The notes: a model not told the origin generated them from the sequence alone. Positions 11,197-24,369 are shown, counted from the stretch's first letter. The stretch is 64,000 nt of DNA from Rhynchosporium graminicola (GCA_900074885.1 FJUW01000011.1:310001-374000), one strand, 5' to 3'. Translations and numbers: made by a program.

Positions 11197-13399
11197 ATCT
11201 GCTGTCAATTCCGATGGACCACTATGTATCTTCGAGTGCCCGACGAAGGCTCCGTAAGCTGTCGCCAGAGGGTCGTTGGGCGCTGTGATCACTCGAGATG
11301 AGATCGTGGCAGGGGTTTTCGAGGCGGTGGAGTTTGTTGATCATGGAACCTGAATAATGGTGGCTTCGCAAAATCCTGAGGACGGTTCGGTGCTTGATGA
11401 AGGGTTATGGTCACAAGTGTTGTATTTGGTTGCTTTTTGGTTTTCCAAGCTCTGCGAAACCGTGTAGAGGCGTCACTCTATTGTTGTCTTGGGTAAACTG
11501 TTGGCGGGGTAATAAGTCGGCGCCGCACTGCTTGACACCAAGTTAGGATTGCAACTTTGCCACGATAGATGAGATTTCCTTGCGAAACTTCTGGGCACGC
11601 CTTTTGTGAACGACAATCTGAAGTGGCAGATGATATCTGCCGTGTTGTGAAGTTGTCATTGAGGATAAGACTACCAAGGTAGGCACGCAGCTGCCTGGAG
11701 CGCGACATCGCGACTTCCACTTCGAAGCGTGCACGCGCCAGACGTTCGGGTCGCCCGCTCAAACGGACTCTTGATTCCTCCTCCAGTCTCAAACCAATGT
11801 TTATTATCTCTTTGATTTATCATGCTGCCTGGAACGCGAAGATTGATTTAGGAAGTACTTATCTTACTTATACCATCCTTGAATGCTAGGGCTTATACCG
11901 TCTAAGTGAGTTCCGTATGTTCTGTATTTAGCGCATTCTGACCATATTTATAGAAAGCTGCATATCCCTCAGATTCGGCGCAGCTAGAGACTTCATTTTC
12001 GCAAGAAAAGCCCTCGACCTCGTTATAGTCGTAAGTGCTCCTCAGAGATCGCTTAAAACCTGAATCATTCTTAGTGTGCTGTGAGTATACATGTCATGTC
12101 GCTTTCCACCTTTTGTATCCAGACTTCAGGTCTTGTTGATCTTTCCCTTCAACCGATAAGCGAGCCTGTTTGTTGACACGGCGGAAGCATCAGCAATTGA
12201 AATGGGTCATCCATGTGATCTGTCTTCGCTTTGATCAATCATCGATGGATATGAAACACGAACTTTCCTGGTCTTAGCCCGAAATCCGCAGCCAACGATC
12301 TTGTCCTTCCAGGTCTATCTTTTCAGCTTCTCTCAGAGAGGCCTTTCACCAAAATACTACTTGTAAATTTCCAGGAATGCGTTGAACTGAGCTTCTATAC
12401 ATACCCGAAGACAAGGTAGATTGTATCTATGAAACCATGTCTCTCACAAACTCTGAAAAAGGCACTATCGCTTGATCGCTTCTCCAGTCTCGATCTGTTA
12501 TATGTTGAATTAGAGTACTAGATTCTGGTATATCTAAAGCTGCCTGGTAAAGTGGCCTCCTAGGGCTGCTTGTACATCTAGCATGTGAAACTGGACGTCG
12601 TCACTAGCACTCGTGGACCTTTTGCTTCTTAATTTCGACAAGCATTCGTAAGTCCACCTAGTGCTACGATTTGCGAAGCCGTTCAATGGTATGGCCTTTC
12701 CAATGGCCATGTAAAACGTAGCGTTATCGGTCGACCGTACAATGAGACAAAAACGTGGACAAGCCAAAAATGACACAGTCGAATCAGTGAAACCCTTAAC
12801 AGGAACATTTCCATAAAATGGCTTCTAATATGTTTGTGTCTATGTTGGTTCGCCATCATTCATCCCATGCTGCAAACATTTCTTCGGCATTGGTCGCCTC
12901 GAAGCCATGGTGGTCCCCGCCCTTCCCATAGATCGACATGAAAGTCCGTAGATTGGTTGCCTTCTATCTGAAGGCACTATTGATCCTGTCGTAACAGTCT
13001 CGATGTGTTTTGTTGCTCATGGGTGTTTCTTCCTGTAGATTGGCACCTTAATCGAAACAAGGCTTTCAGTAATGAGAGCAGCTACTCCATTTTCCAGGGT
13101 AGGCAGGGTCACAAGTCAATTCAGTTTGAAACTGAGCCCAAGTTTTCTTGGTAATACATCTACTCGTATCTACAACAAAAAGAACTCTTGAGATTTCGCA
13201 ATCTGAAATCGGGAGTGGTACCCGAAATCGCTCCTGATCAAGAGAATGCTGTGAAGCAAAGTTATGACTGAAGCAGATCAAAGCAAACTAACACTGTTAT
13301 CACCATGTAGATATTGAAGGTCCTAGGGTATCTTTTACTCGTCTTTCACATGCCAAGCAATCTTCGAAGGCCAAGAGATCTCGCCTATTACATCTTTCC
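11197..13399. other. Intergenic, no supported gene
   Basis: This is the upstream region of the chromodomain gene and the downstream region of the MFS gene. Short minus-strand frames at 12534-12776 and 13066-13281 look weakly protein-like but match no family I recognise and do not splice together convincingly. Confidence 0.45.
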
Positions 13400-14988
13400 T
13401 CACAGCTTCTTGAACGGTTTCTTGTCGAGCATAACCTTCACAGAACCTACTAGAATTGCCGATCCCAACGCCATGGATCCAGCGTAGAAGATAGCCGGAT
13501 GATAAGCATTCAACGTGCTATGTTCACCACCATACGCTGCCAGAATATAACCGGCGATAGGAGCTCCCTGTTGCAGGTTAGCACAATTGTATTCAAGCAA
13601 GAAGACGGAAATGAGATTCACCATCAGGTAGCCACCAGCCCAACCGGTTACGATCATGCCCATTGCGACACCCACTCTTCTACTCCCAAATACACTCCCA
13701 ACAACCGTCGGCATGGTACTGAAGAAGCCACCATTCGCAACACCATTAACGATCACGAACAAGATCAATGGCCCCAAAGAATTCGAGACAGGCCATATTA
13801 CCAGCATACTCAGCGCACTCAAGATCAAGGAGATCAAGAGCGAATTGACAGGTCCGATCCAATCGGAAAGGAAGCCACAAACAAGACGACCAATCGCAGA
13901 AGAGAAGTTAAAACCTGCTACCAAACCGGCGCCAGCAGACGATGACAGTCCCAGCGATGAGCTATAGAGAGGTAAGAAGAAAGGAGGGACGAAGAGGGGG
14001 AACGTTGCAATTGCGCCGGCGAAGAAGAGAGTTGTGAAGCGAATGTTCTTGAACAAACTCCTTCAAAGAGGTTAGCCTGTCTTAAAACCCTGCTGGAATG
14101 ATATCTTACCACTCGATGAAGTTAGTAGCTTTGATGGGGGCTCGTTCTTTGATTAGCCAAGCAGCTGGAAGCCCGGTAGCTAGTGTCACTATGCCGATGA
14201 TCCTGAAGCTCCATTCTACACCGATCTTCTGGATCAGGACATTCATGGCAAAAGATATGACTGTTCCACCTAATCCTCCACCAGCGTAGACGATGCCATT
14301 TGCGAGGCCGCGCTTCTTGTTGAAGTATTGTGCTGGGATAGTAGAGACTACCTATATTGAGTCAGTCCTGCCACTAGATCTCTGCGTCCAAGAATTTATC
14401 CACATACGATAAAGGACAAACTATGAAACATCAGCATCCTCTTATCTCCAATAAGTGCAGGTATTGAATCCCAACTCACCTACAACCTAAACCCATAACC
14501 AAACCCGCCGTCACAAAAAGCCCACCCACACTCTTTGTCGCAACCCCACTCAGCACCCCTCCCAGTCCCAAAGCAAGCACTCCTATGATTGCAGTCCATC
14601 TCGCCCCAAGCAACCTCACAACCCTCACATTAAGCAACGCAAAAAAGGATATACACGCCACCGTCACACCACCCACGAAACTCAGAACAGCAGGATTACT
14701 GAGCTTCTGTTCCACGAGAGCTGCTTGGATCACGCCCCATGAGTAGCTGGTTCCTACGAACCAGAAAGTGAGAACTGAACACGCAAAGATAACAACCCAG
14801 CCATAGCCGCCATCAGGAACCTGAGCATCTGCGAGGCGAGATTCGGCGATGATAGCGTCAGCTGCTGGATCAAAATTGGACGAAGTATTTGGAATCTGGG
14901 GTAAGCAGACGTTTCTTGTTGACTCTGAGGAGGGTGGAGATTGAGATAGTGTTGATAGAGCGATGGATTGGGTGGATTGGGATGCCAT
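13400..14988 (-). CDS. MFS transporter, monocarboxylate-transporter (MCT) type
   Basis: The model has four exons: 14988-14480, a 13-nt microexon 14420-14408, 14351-14110 and 14060-13400. It gives 474 residues in one frame. A hydrophilic N-terminus of about 57 residues precedes the MCT signature DGGYGWVV (from residue 59) at the first membrane segment. YFNKKRGLANGIVYAGGG carries the cytosolic loop motif after TM4. The remainder has enough hydrophobic segments for the usual 12 TM helices, with a Lys-rich C-terminus ending KKPFKKL. Fungal members resemble Mch proteins and often do not carry monocarboxylates, so the substrate is open; some sit in secondary-metabolite or vitamin transport contexts. 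No biosynthetic cluster is visible beside it. It is presumably in the plasma membrane. The microexon is supported by GTATGT and AG borders and by restoring LGCSLSFIVVST. Confidence 0.88.
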
Positions 14989-16190
14989 TTTGGGGATGTA
15001 GCGTGGTTATTCCAGGAGTTCACTCTACCCCGCTTTTGGCCTATACGAAAGCTTGGCCTCAGTCTGGCGGAGAAATAAAGACTATTGGTTTTTCAATAAG
15101 ATGAAAGCCAATATTCAAGCGCATCAGAGGAAGCGGATTAAATACTTGCAAGCGAGCTACAGAGATGCGGATTACAAATCCCAATCGACAGGTCTCGGGA
15201 CACGCTAGTGCCCCGGTAAGCGAGATGTCTTCAACAGGGCGTAAATAAAGCGTCATACTCGTATTCATACTAACGGCAATTTTTCCATTCAATTCTACTA
15301 CACCTGATAAATAGTACAATGCCAGACCCGAAGTCGAGATAGAACGAGTCTATCCAATTACAGTGCAATAACGTGCATTGCCGATCGCCAGTATTTCATG
15401 CACGGCGCTGAGTACGTTCCTCTTGATTACACCGTTCGGGAATACTGTACGACGATCTCTTTGCAATATAAGAATTTCTTTGCGGTACATCTGTGATTTG
15501 AAGGCATCAGAAGCACGTAGAGATTAAAATGACCGGATCCTGAAACCAAAATTTTGAAAAAGACTGTAGAGGATTTACAGCTAATGAATGCTACGTTGAC
15601 CTGGTTTTGTGTCGGATGAAGTAGAAGATAATGCCCTAAAGCAGGTTCACGAGGTTCGGAAGTTTAGTAGATTCAGGTTCATATATGAATCTTAATGTTT
15701 CATTCATTTACAGGAAAGTCCCCCACAGCTTTGAAGTCTTCAGCTCTCACTTCATCGAGAGTTTAATTAATGACTTGGGCTTGACTTTGCATTCAACGAC
15801 TTGATAGAATTTCGGTGTCTGAACTTGGGATATTTACACTATGAGAGTTTAAAATATACTTTTCCGTAGTCATTAATAGCCTCTTCCCCTATGTGACCTT
15901 TGCATGAATGGGATCGAAAATAGATATATTTAAACATTCGATAGCCTTAGAAGTCATTTATGATAAGGAGTGCGACTTCAAGAAACTCATCTACTGTGCT
16001 GTGTACTGAATACAGATCCAACGTTCACTTATCATTCTCGCAAAACGAAAATGAGAAATCGTTGACTATTATTCCTGGCGAATGAAATTCTAGGCGACTG
16101 AATATCGCGCACTAGAAGACGTGAGGCAGCGACAGCGTTTTCCAATTCTACCTATATATAAAAAGCACACCATCTACACGATTATGATTT
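14989..16190. other. Intergenic between MFS gene and transposon
   Basis: No gene is supported. The DNA becomes AT-rich towards 15500-16190, but CA and TG dinucleotides are still present, unlike the transposon that follows. Confidence 0.5.
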
Positions 16191-16198
16191 CCCACGCA
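16191..16198 (+). repeat. Left 8-bp target-site duplication (cccacgca)
   Basis: The direct copy cccacgca recurs exactly at 20688-20695. An 8-bp duplication is the hallmark of hAT-family insertion. Confidence 0.93.
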
Positions 16199-16210
16199 CA
16201 GTGTGCGAAA
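16199..16210 (+). repeat. hAT left terminal inverted repeat
   Basis: CAGTGTGCGAAA is the exact reverse complement of the right end at 20676-20687. Confidence 0.93.
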
Positions 16211-17509
16211 AAATAATCAACCTAATCGATTTTAATCGATTATAATCGATTATAATTAGATTAGATTAGATTAGCTTAAAATTTCCTTTGATTAGATTAG
16301 GTTTTTTTATAATTATTGATTATAATCGATTAGCTTTAGATTAGATAAGAGATATAAAAATATATATAAAGAGAATAAAAATATATATAAGTCTCTTTAT
16401 ATAAATAACTAATCTATATCTATAAAAAAGATATTATTAGGGTTATTATTAACATTCTCTAGCTCCTCTCTCTCTTCTTCTTCAAATATAAAACCATAGC
16501 TTTTTAATAAGCTAATCTCTTCGAAAGTATCTTTAGAAAGCCTATTTCTTAGCTTATTTATTATTAAAGCTCATAAGCTAAAGAATCTCTCGGAAGGTGC
16601 CGAAGTAGCTGGAATTTGTAGATATTTCCGCACTAATAAGGATAATATAAGGTATTTATCCTTATTAATAGCCTAATAGTCTAAAGGCTTAATCTATATA
16701 TAATATTAGTATATTAAATAAGATAGATATATAATAACTTACCTTGAAATTCGATCTTCTTTCTTCTAAATAAAAGTCTAGTTCGTCGAACTCTTCTTCT
16801 TCTTCGTTAATATATATATCGAGATAGTAATTATCGATAGCTATAGGCTCTCTATTAGGCATAAGGAGCTCTATATTCTCTTGGATTTATAAGCTATTAA
16901 ATTAGTATAATATTAATTAATTAATAAGAAGATAACTTACTAATTATATTTATCCTTAAGCTTAGCGTTAATATCGCTTATAATCGGATTACTAAGTCCT
17001 AATAGACTTAGTCCCTCTAATTATATTCTAGGGTCTAGAATTAAGCTAATATATATAGCTTTATTACTCTTAGTAATACCGGTTTTCGGGTAATACTTTC
17101 GGAGTTTAGCGATTCCCTTATTAATAGCCGAGGTAAAAAGTTCCTATATATCTAAATTAGTATATTATATAATAATATAAAGGATTACTTACGCGATTAA
17201 GCTCGTCTCGAATGTTTTCGAGTTTAGTATATATTTTATATACTTCGAGAACTAAGTAGTATATAGTCAGGTATTTCTCGGCCTATAGCTTTATAGTCGC
17301 TTTAACGAATATATCGAATATCCGTAAGCACTTCCTAATATAGTCTAGCTCTCTATCGCTAAGAAGTAATATAGCTCGATTCTTCTTAAACGATTTAGAC
17401 TCCGAAGTCGATATTACAGCCGATATAGTAAGCCAAATATTAAGGAAGTTTTTTAGCATATTAGCTATCGAAGACTACCTAGTCTTTTAATCTATAAAAG
17501 TATTAGTAT

Positions 17510-17544
<35 letters not shown>

Positions 17545-17611
17545 AGTAATAAATTAATAACTTACCGAGTTACGGAAATCGAGGATTTTCAATCTCTAAG
17601 GCCTCGATATA

Positions 17612-18556
17612 CCTCTTTAAAGCTCTATTATTTTCTCCCGAGTACTTAAGCCCTAATATAATAGTTCTAATCTTTTTCTATAAAGATATATCTATTTTAA
17701 TTAGTATATATCTTATTATTATAAATAATAAGGGAATTAACTTACTACTATTAAGCTCTTTGTCTCGATTATTCTTAATATTTGCAATATCTCCTCTATT
17801 ATTAAGTTCGCTATAAGCGTCCTTAATTATATTCTTTAATATATCTTAAACGATAAGGTTTAGCACGTGAGCTAAGCACGCTATATCTCCTTGAAATTTA
17901 AACCCCTTTAGATCGTAGTCTTCTTTAAAGGCTTTAAGAAGAGTATCGTTCGAGCTAGCGTTATCTCTAGTAATACTATAGATAATTAGTTAATATAAGT
18001 AAGTTAATTATTAGTAGATTAAATACCTTATAATACTATCTTCTATTCCGTACTCTTTTAAAGCCTTAGCTAGTACTTTATACATATATTTGCCAGAGTA
18101 AGGCTCGCTTAAGTAAGCTATAGCTATAGTATATAACTTAAGTTTAAAGTCGCTATTTATATAGTATCTATTATAATTAGTATTATATTTATTTAAATAG
18201 ATTATTAGAAAACTTATATAGTAACACCTAGATAAGCGTCTTGATTTATAGTAGTCCACGCGTCTAGCGTTAAAGAAAAATAGCCTTTCTCTTTAATATT
18301 CAGAGTAAGATTACTCTGAATTATATCTCTTCTCTCTTTATAGATACTACTTAAATAATCGTATAATATCTTATTATATAAGAGAGGAGATTACCTATTA
18401 AGAAGTTAATATATTAATAATAATAATTATAAGGTATAGATAGACTTACTCGTTAAGATAGAGAATTAACTCTCTAAAAGAAGTACTTATAATACTTCTA
18501 AACGATAGATTATTCTCGATAATAGATCGCATTAATAGAAGCTTATATTTCTTCTG
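17612..18556. repeat. 945-bp exact duplicate, copy 1
   Basis: It starts cctctttaaagctc and ends atttcttctg directly before the N at 18557. It appears identical to 18558-19502, with identical open frames at 18011-18259 and 18957-19205 at an offset of 946. Confidence 0.9.
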
Positions 18557-18557
18557 N
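18557..18557. other. Single ambiguous base (N), probable contig join
   Basis: This is the only N I noticed. It sits exactly between two identical 945-bp blocks, so it marks an unmerged overlap in the assembly more probably than a biological junction. Confidence 0.88.
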
Positions 18558-19502
18558 CCTCTTTAAAGCTCTATTATTTTCTCCCGAGTACTTAAGCCCT
18601 AATATAATAGTTCTAATCTTTTTCTATAAAGATATATCTATTTTAATTAGTATATATCTTATTATTATAAATAATAAGGGAATTAACTTACTACTATTAA
18701 GCTCTTTGTCTCGATTATTCTTAATATTTGCAATATCTCCTCTATTATTAAGTTCGCTATAAGCGTCCTTAATTATATTCTTTAATATATCTTAAACGAT
18801 AAGGTTTAGCACGTGAGCTAAGCACGCTATATCTCCTTGAAATTTAAACCCCTTTAGATCGTAGTCTTCTTTAAAGGCTTTAAGAAGAGTATCGTTCGAG
18901 CTAGCGTTATCTCTAGTAATACTATAGATAATTAGTTAATATAAGTAAGTTAATTATTAGTAGATTAAATACCTTATAATACTATCTTCTATTCCGTACT
19001 CTTTTAAAGCCTTAGCTAGTACTTTATACATATATTTGCCAGAGTAAGGCTCGCTTAAGTAAGCTATAGCTATAGTATATAACTTAAGTTTAAAGTCGCT
19101 ATTTATATAGTATCTATTATAATTAGTATTATATTTATTTAAATAGATTATTAGAAAACTTATATAGTAACACCTAGATAAGCGTCTTGATTTATAGTAG
19201 TCCACGCGTCTAGCGTTAAAGAAAAATAGCCTTTCTCTTTAATATTCAGAGTAAGATTACTCTGAATTATATCTCTTCTCTCTTTATAGATACTACTTAA
19301 ATAATCGTATAATATCTTATTATATAAGAGAGGAGATTACCTATTAAGAAGTTAATATATTAATAATAATAATTATAAGGTATAGATAGACTTACTCGTT
19401 AAGATAGAGAATTAACTCTCTAAAAGAAGTACTTATAATACTTCTAAACGATAGATTATTCTCGATAATAGATCGCATTAATAGAAGCTTATATTTCTTC
19501 TG
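18558..19502. repeat. 945-bp exact duplicate, copy 2
   Basis: It is the second copy of 17612-18556. RIP usually leaves copies differing from each other, so identity of two copies inside a heavily RIP-mutated element is hard to explain biologically. Confidence 0.9.
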
Positions 19503-20675
19503 ATTAAAAGGCTCTTTAATAGGCGAGGCAGGCCTTTTAGTGCCTCTTAAAGAGCTAAAGCTAAAGGCTTGAGTAATAGTAGCTTGCGTACTACTACTCC
19601 CTTGACTAGAAGTCTCTTCGAAGTCGGAAGTATCTATTAATAATTAGTATATTATCTTATATATAAAGAATATAACTTACTAGACTCTATATCTAAGTTC
19701 ATTAAGAGTCTTTGTATATTAAAGGCCTTATGATTAGCATTATAATAAGTAATATAGTTACTCGTAGAGTGATTAACTCTTTGCCCTTTAAAGACTTTTC
19801 TATAGTAGTATTAGTATTATATCTTATATTAGAATAAATTATATAACTTACGAGTAGCCCTTATATAAGCACTTAATAGTAACTAGTCTAGGACTATCGG
19901 GGTCGGTATTAGGAGCGTCGAGAGTCTTAGAAAAGAGACCCTTTTTAAAGATAAGAGGTAAATCGTCGATATTAATCGTATAGTTAGGGTTATTTTGCGC
20001 TCGATTTATACTAGTAGCTATTTGATAACCGGTAGAGGAAGATATTATAAATATATAGAGATGTATATAAGTATATAAGCGAGTAGTAAGATAGGTATAG
20101 ATATAATAGATATAATAGTAAAAGGATCGATAAATCTAAGGAAGATAATTCGAATTCTACGAGGGAATAGTAGTTATTATATACTAAAGCTATCTATTCT
20201 AGAAGAATCTATAGATTAGAAAGCCTCTAGAACGATTACTAAGCGTATTATTAATTGTTCGTTGATTTATAAGTAATGGAAGTCGATAGAATAGTCTAGA
20301 AATCGATAGAACTTTCTATTATAAATCGATTATAAATTGATTTCTAGTGCTTTCTAGTAGTAACTAAAGCTTCTTAGACTATTATATTACTAATAGTCTA
20401 TTTATAAGCTAGTATTACTAATAGAATAGTAGAATTTGATTTATAATAGAGTATTCTAGGATATTCGGCGTCGTGTTTACCCTTTTCTTCGCCTCGCGGG
20501 AGCTAAGCCTATCGAGGTAGCCTAAGCGAGATTCCAAGCCCGATTAGGTATAGACTTATATCACGTTTCCTATATAATCAATTATAATCGATTATAATTA
20601 GATTAGATTAGATTAGGTCTCGAATTCCTTTGATTAGATTTGATTAGAAGACAATAATCTAATCTAATCTAATCA

Positions 20676-20687
20676 TTTCGCACACTG
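20676..20687 (-). repeat. hAT right terminal inverted repeat
   Basis: TTTCGCACACTG is the inverted copy of 16199-16210. Confidence 0.93.
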
Positions 20688-20695
20688 CCCACGCA
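20688..20695 (+). repeat. Right 8-bp target-site duplication (cccacgca)
   Basis: It is an exact copy of 16191-16198 directly outside the inverted repeat. Confidence 0.93.
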
Positions 20696-23600
20696 GGAGC
20701 AAGTCCTATCAAAGAGTTGGACCATGGTCGAGCTGTTATGTTTGAACGATAACTCACCCAGTCCGACGAAAATCGAAAGTCATCATAGAAAATAGGACGA
20801 ATCCAGAATAGTGAGTTACGTGGAATTCAAGGCTAAACGTTTTGCCTTGGTACTTTGTGACTACGAAGTTCGGTAGCGGTAAGTAACCATGGCAGTCAAC
20901 GTAAGACTGGCAATAGTCAGCGAATGTCGAACATCTTCGACAGGAACTTCGGCTTTCGAGCAACTAAACACAGACAGCGGGCTTGACATAATAGCGGGGA
21001 TCAAGTGGGGAGAAAATTTCCCTCTCATGTAGCTTACGAGAGCAGCATGTGCCAGAGTTTTGTCGTACTCCTCTGCTTTTCCGGATTTGTATCTTCAAGC
21101 AAGATTCCATTGTGTAGGATTTCAATACAGATATTTCAAGCACTGAATAAATAGATACACCAAGCATTGAACCGACTGAAAGCGTGAAGCAGAGATGTAC
21201 GGCAAGTGCCAATACCGACGACGGGCACTCCACACATAACACTGATTTCACGAATCCCCATGACCCTAATTACGAAGATTGAAACTTGCTGTCTGTCACA
21301 GGGCTTCTCTCATTCTAGCCCAATTATAAATCTAGTTCTAACAGTAGCGCACCTTTTCATAAGCAGAGTCTCCCACGAGAAACAAACTCCTATTGCAACG
21401 AGAGGGCCCATGATCAGATCTTTCTCACCGTATGTAAATCCCTACCAGAAAATCGTGCCCTCTCATGAAATACGAATCAGAGTAGTAAAGCTTCCTTGTC
21501 TGAGAAAGAGAGCAATTTTACCCATCAAAAGCTAGGTAGAAGTGCTATCAGATCAGCACTGCTGTCGAATAACCGACAGCTGTCAAGTAGATTCTTCAAT
21601 ATGCGCTCAACGCTACGATACAGAAATCCAGAGGGTTATTCACGAGAACCATCAAATCCAAAGCGTGATGTATCAGCGGAGATAGAAGACTACCATGTCG
21701 AGTACTCTTAAGATGAAATGCTGGCCGTCTCTCCATGATTGCTTTGAAGTTCTTGAGTTGTTTGGCTCTTGATTTCACGGCGATGGGAGATATTGATGTA
21801 CCACTCACTACCAGTCCACCCAGAAGACATCTTGAGCCTCGACGACGAAGAAGAAAAAGATTTCAAATACGAAGAGAGAATATTCCCCTCTACCTCCTCA
21901 TTACCACAAGCACTCCCGTCAACAAGAAAATAGACAGGACTGAAAACCTCTGACCAAAATCGAAAAAGGAAAGAAGAGTAAATAATATAAGACTAATTAA
22001 ACGATGTGACAAAATCCAGCATCCCGTCTCCATAATAAATCAACAACTATCTTTTTAATCGCACATGTTTCTTTCTCAAGATTTCCATACTAAACATACC
22101 TACAATGCCGCCCTGTAAGCAGATCATAAACATTCCATAAACAAGATGTCGCATAATTATCCCGCCTGGTCTAGATGCATCGACTACGACGTGCAACAAG
22201 ATCTCTCCTTGCTCACCAAGAGGCGTCTCACGTGTAGATCAGGAGGGAGAAGCTCCCGCTGGTCATCAAACAAAGCACTTACATACTCACATGTAAGCTC
22301 GGCGGGAAACTGGTTTTTCTCTCCAAGCTTACCTTACGGCTTGAGGTTCAGGTGACAGGTCATACATGAATCGGTGGGAAGGCGAAATGACGAAGGAAGT
22401 GCATGCGGCAAACGGTCGAGCAGAGGAAAAGCTGGCTGGGATTTTGTGCAGAGATCAGGAATCTTCCGATCAATTCGCCTGTTCGCTGACGATCATCTGC
22501 CTCACATCACACACCACGGACATCCTAGGCCTATCTTCTCAATTCTACCCATATAAGGATGGAGGTGCTCAGACAACAAAGTACAGGTAAAGCATAGACA
22601 GACGAACCCAAGTCTCATTCTCATCCCCCACGATGAGCAGAGGAACGAGAAGCAGCCTGGAAATAGAAATACACCCCGTCGGTACTTGACTACGATCCCC
22701 ACGCCAGAACGGCAGGGGAGCTGGTTCCAGAGATCGAAGAAGAATGTGAAACGATGATCGAATGTTTGAGAGTCGCTCGTCGGGACTTGTCTTGTGGGTA
22801 AACCCTATTCTCGCTCGTGGTAGGTACTAACTACTACACTAGTCTGCTAACCTCTGAAAGTACCGTGTACCTGAAAGCGGAAGAAGTTCCTTGAAGAGAG
22901 GATGGAGAATGGATAGTGAAAGTGAAAGTGAAACTGGGAGGTGGAAAAGCTGGGACGGAATGAATGGTCGGTTTCGGAATATGCAGGACATCTTCTAGGT
23001 TTGGATTGCTGCCTGTCTGATTGTTCGTTCTGCTGTTCTCTGAGGCCGGCAATTGAATTGAGTGCTGCCAGGTATATGAATGTGGAGTCGTTTGAATACG
23101 TCTAACTGTCAATCTAGCCCAACTCATCTTGATTTTTTAATTTCTATTCTCCCCAAAATGGATTGTCGTTGTCCGATTGCGCTTTTCCGTTTTCTGGATG
23201 AAGTCCGGTTGAGTTGGCTGGGTTAGGGGATGCTGGACAGGGTATGCTAGTCTTGAATGGGACGTTTAGACCTTTGTGCTTGGACGGAAAGTGAGCGCAC
23301 TGATGGCGAGCAGAAAGCCGTGGTACGATGGATTTTATGATGGTGGAAGAGGGTCTAAAGAAGGACATGCTAGAAGAAATTGAGGTGGAAGTGTTTTGGC
23401 CTGTGCAAATGGAGTCTGTGAGATGGCTTGGCTAGGAGGGTTGATGAAACTCGCTTGTCTGTAAGCAGAACGGGCAATTTGACATCATCGGTAGCGGCGG
23501 TGAGAAGTAGACTCACGGCATGTGTCCAGGAACACAAATATGACAGAATATACAACTTGCCGTTCAAGACACTTTCCCGCCCGCTGAAGAAAGAAAGAAA

Positions 23601-24369
23601 AATATCACGACAGCACACAAAGGAAGCAGATCGACGGCAGGCTCATTCATTACTTCCACTGTCTTTCTATCTCTTTGTCGGTCACTTATCCATCTCGGGA
23701 ACCAGAAGGATCAGACATGATCTAGGATTATCCAGCGACGCAACGCTCAAACTCCTTTAGCTGCAGAATTTACTGGCTTACATACAGACAAGGACACCCA
23801 ACCTCGCCCATCACTCAATCACCTCCCAGCCACCTACCCACCACCACCAACCTATTTTAAGCATTTCCCTCATTCACATAACGCCTACCAATTCAAGCTA
23901 AAATAGAAAAACTATAAGAAATAAATTTGGTTGGCGGTTGACAAGCAATGCGGCTTTTAGCGCGCACGAATGAGAGGTTGTGAAGAAGGCGGCTGTTTCA
24001 GCTGTGCTGTGTGCATGGATGGATACTTTGCAGGGCAGGGGAGGGAGGGAGGAAGAAGAAGCGAGTTGAGTAAGTGATTCTGACGCGGCGGTGTGAGCCT
24101 ATCGTTTATGTTGGAGTGAGTGGTAGTGGTAAGGTACAGAGATAAGTTTCTCTGAGCTGCGTTTTCTAGGAGGGTTTTGAGGGGTTTGCATACAAGTCAG
24201 TGGAGGGTATGAGGATTGGTTGGTTGTACCTGTGGGAAAAGTGGAAATAGAAGGAAGAGGAAGTGAAAGTGAAAGTGGAAGTGGTAGTAGTGGTAGTGGT
24301 AGTGCCGCTGGGATGAAGGCGACACGCTCGGAAAGTCCCGACCTTTATGTAGCCCAGAGTTAGACCACA

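Larger units (their letters stand above)
16480..20030 (-). pseudogene. hAT transposase remnant
   Basis: Reading leftwards, several hAT blocks appear in the right order. Near 18280-18214 (and its duplicate near 19226-19160) lies FSLTLDAWTTINQDAYLG, the LDAWT block of the RNase-H fold. Near 17990-17930 comes TITRDNASSNDTLL, with the conserved DNAS. Near 17880-17850 comes ACLAHVLNLIV, with the C..H.LNL block. Near 16620-16500 lies the C-terminal dimerisation domain, PATSAPSERFFSL then INKLRNRLSKDTFEEI. Stops interrupt it: TAA follows LNLIV where family members have Gln, which CAA-to-TAA RIP would produce, and TGA follows FFSL. Introns such as the GTATTT...ATAG one after GIEDSIIR still look spliceable. 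No functional protein is expected. Confidence 0.88.
16199..20687 (-). mobile_element. hAT-family DNA transposon, RIP-degraded
   Basis: The element starts CAGTGTGCGAAA and ends TTTCGCACACTG, perfect 12-bp terminal inverted repeats, inside a perfect 8-bp duplication of cccacgca. Its length here is 4489 bp. Collapsing the artefactual 946-bp overlap would give about 3543 bp. The interior is extremely AT-rich and nearly free of CA and TG dinucleotides while CG persists, which is the RIP signature. A decayed hAT transposase lies on the minus strand. Both ends carry subterminal AT motifs of the TAATCGATTA and TTAGATTAGATTAG kinds, partly as direct copies, which are possible transposase-binding arrays. 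It is non-autonomous now because the transposase is broken. The perfect duplication argues for a not very old insertion that RIP then inactivated. Confidence 0.93.

Noticed and set aside
12534..13281. Two weakly protein-like minus-strand frames
   Set aside because: They could not be joined by good splice sites and match no family I know.
17612..19502. Biological tandem duplication inside the transposon
   Set aside because: Exact identity, a single N at the junction and the RIP background favour an assembly overlap.
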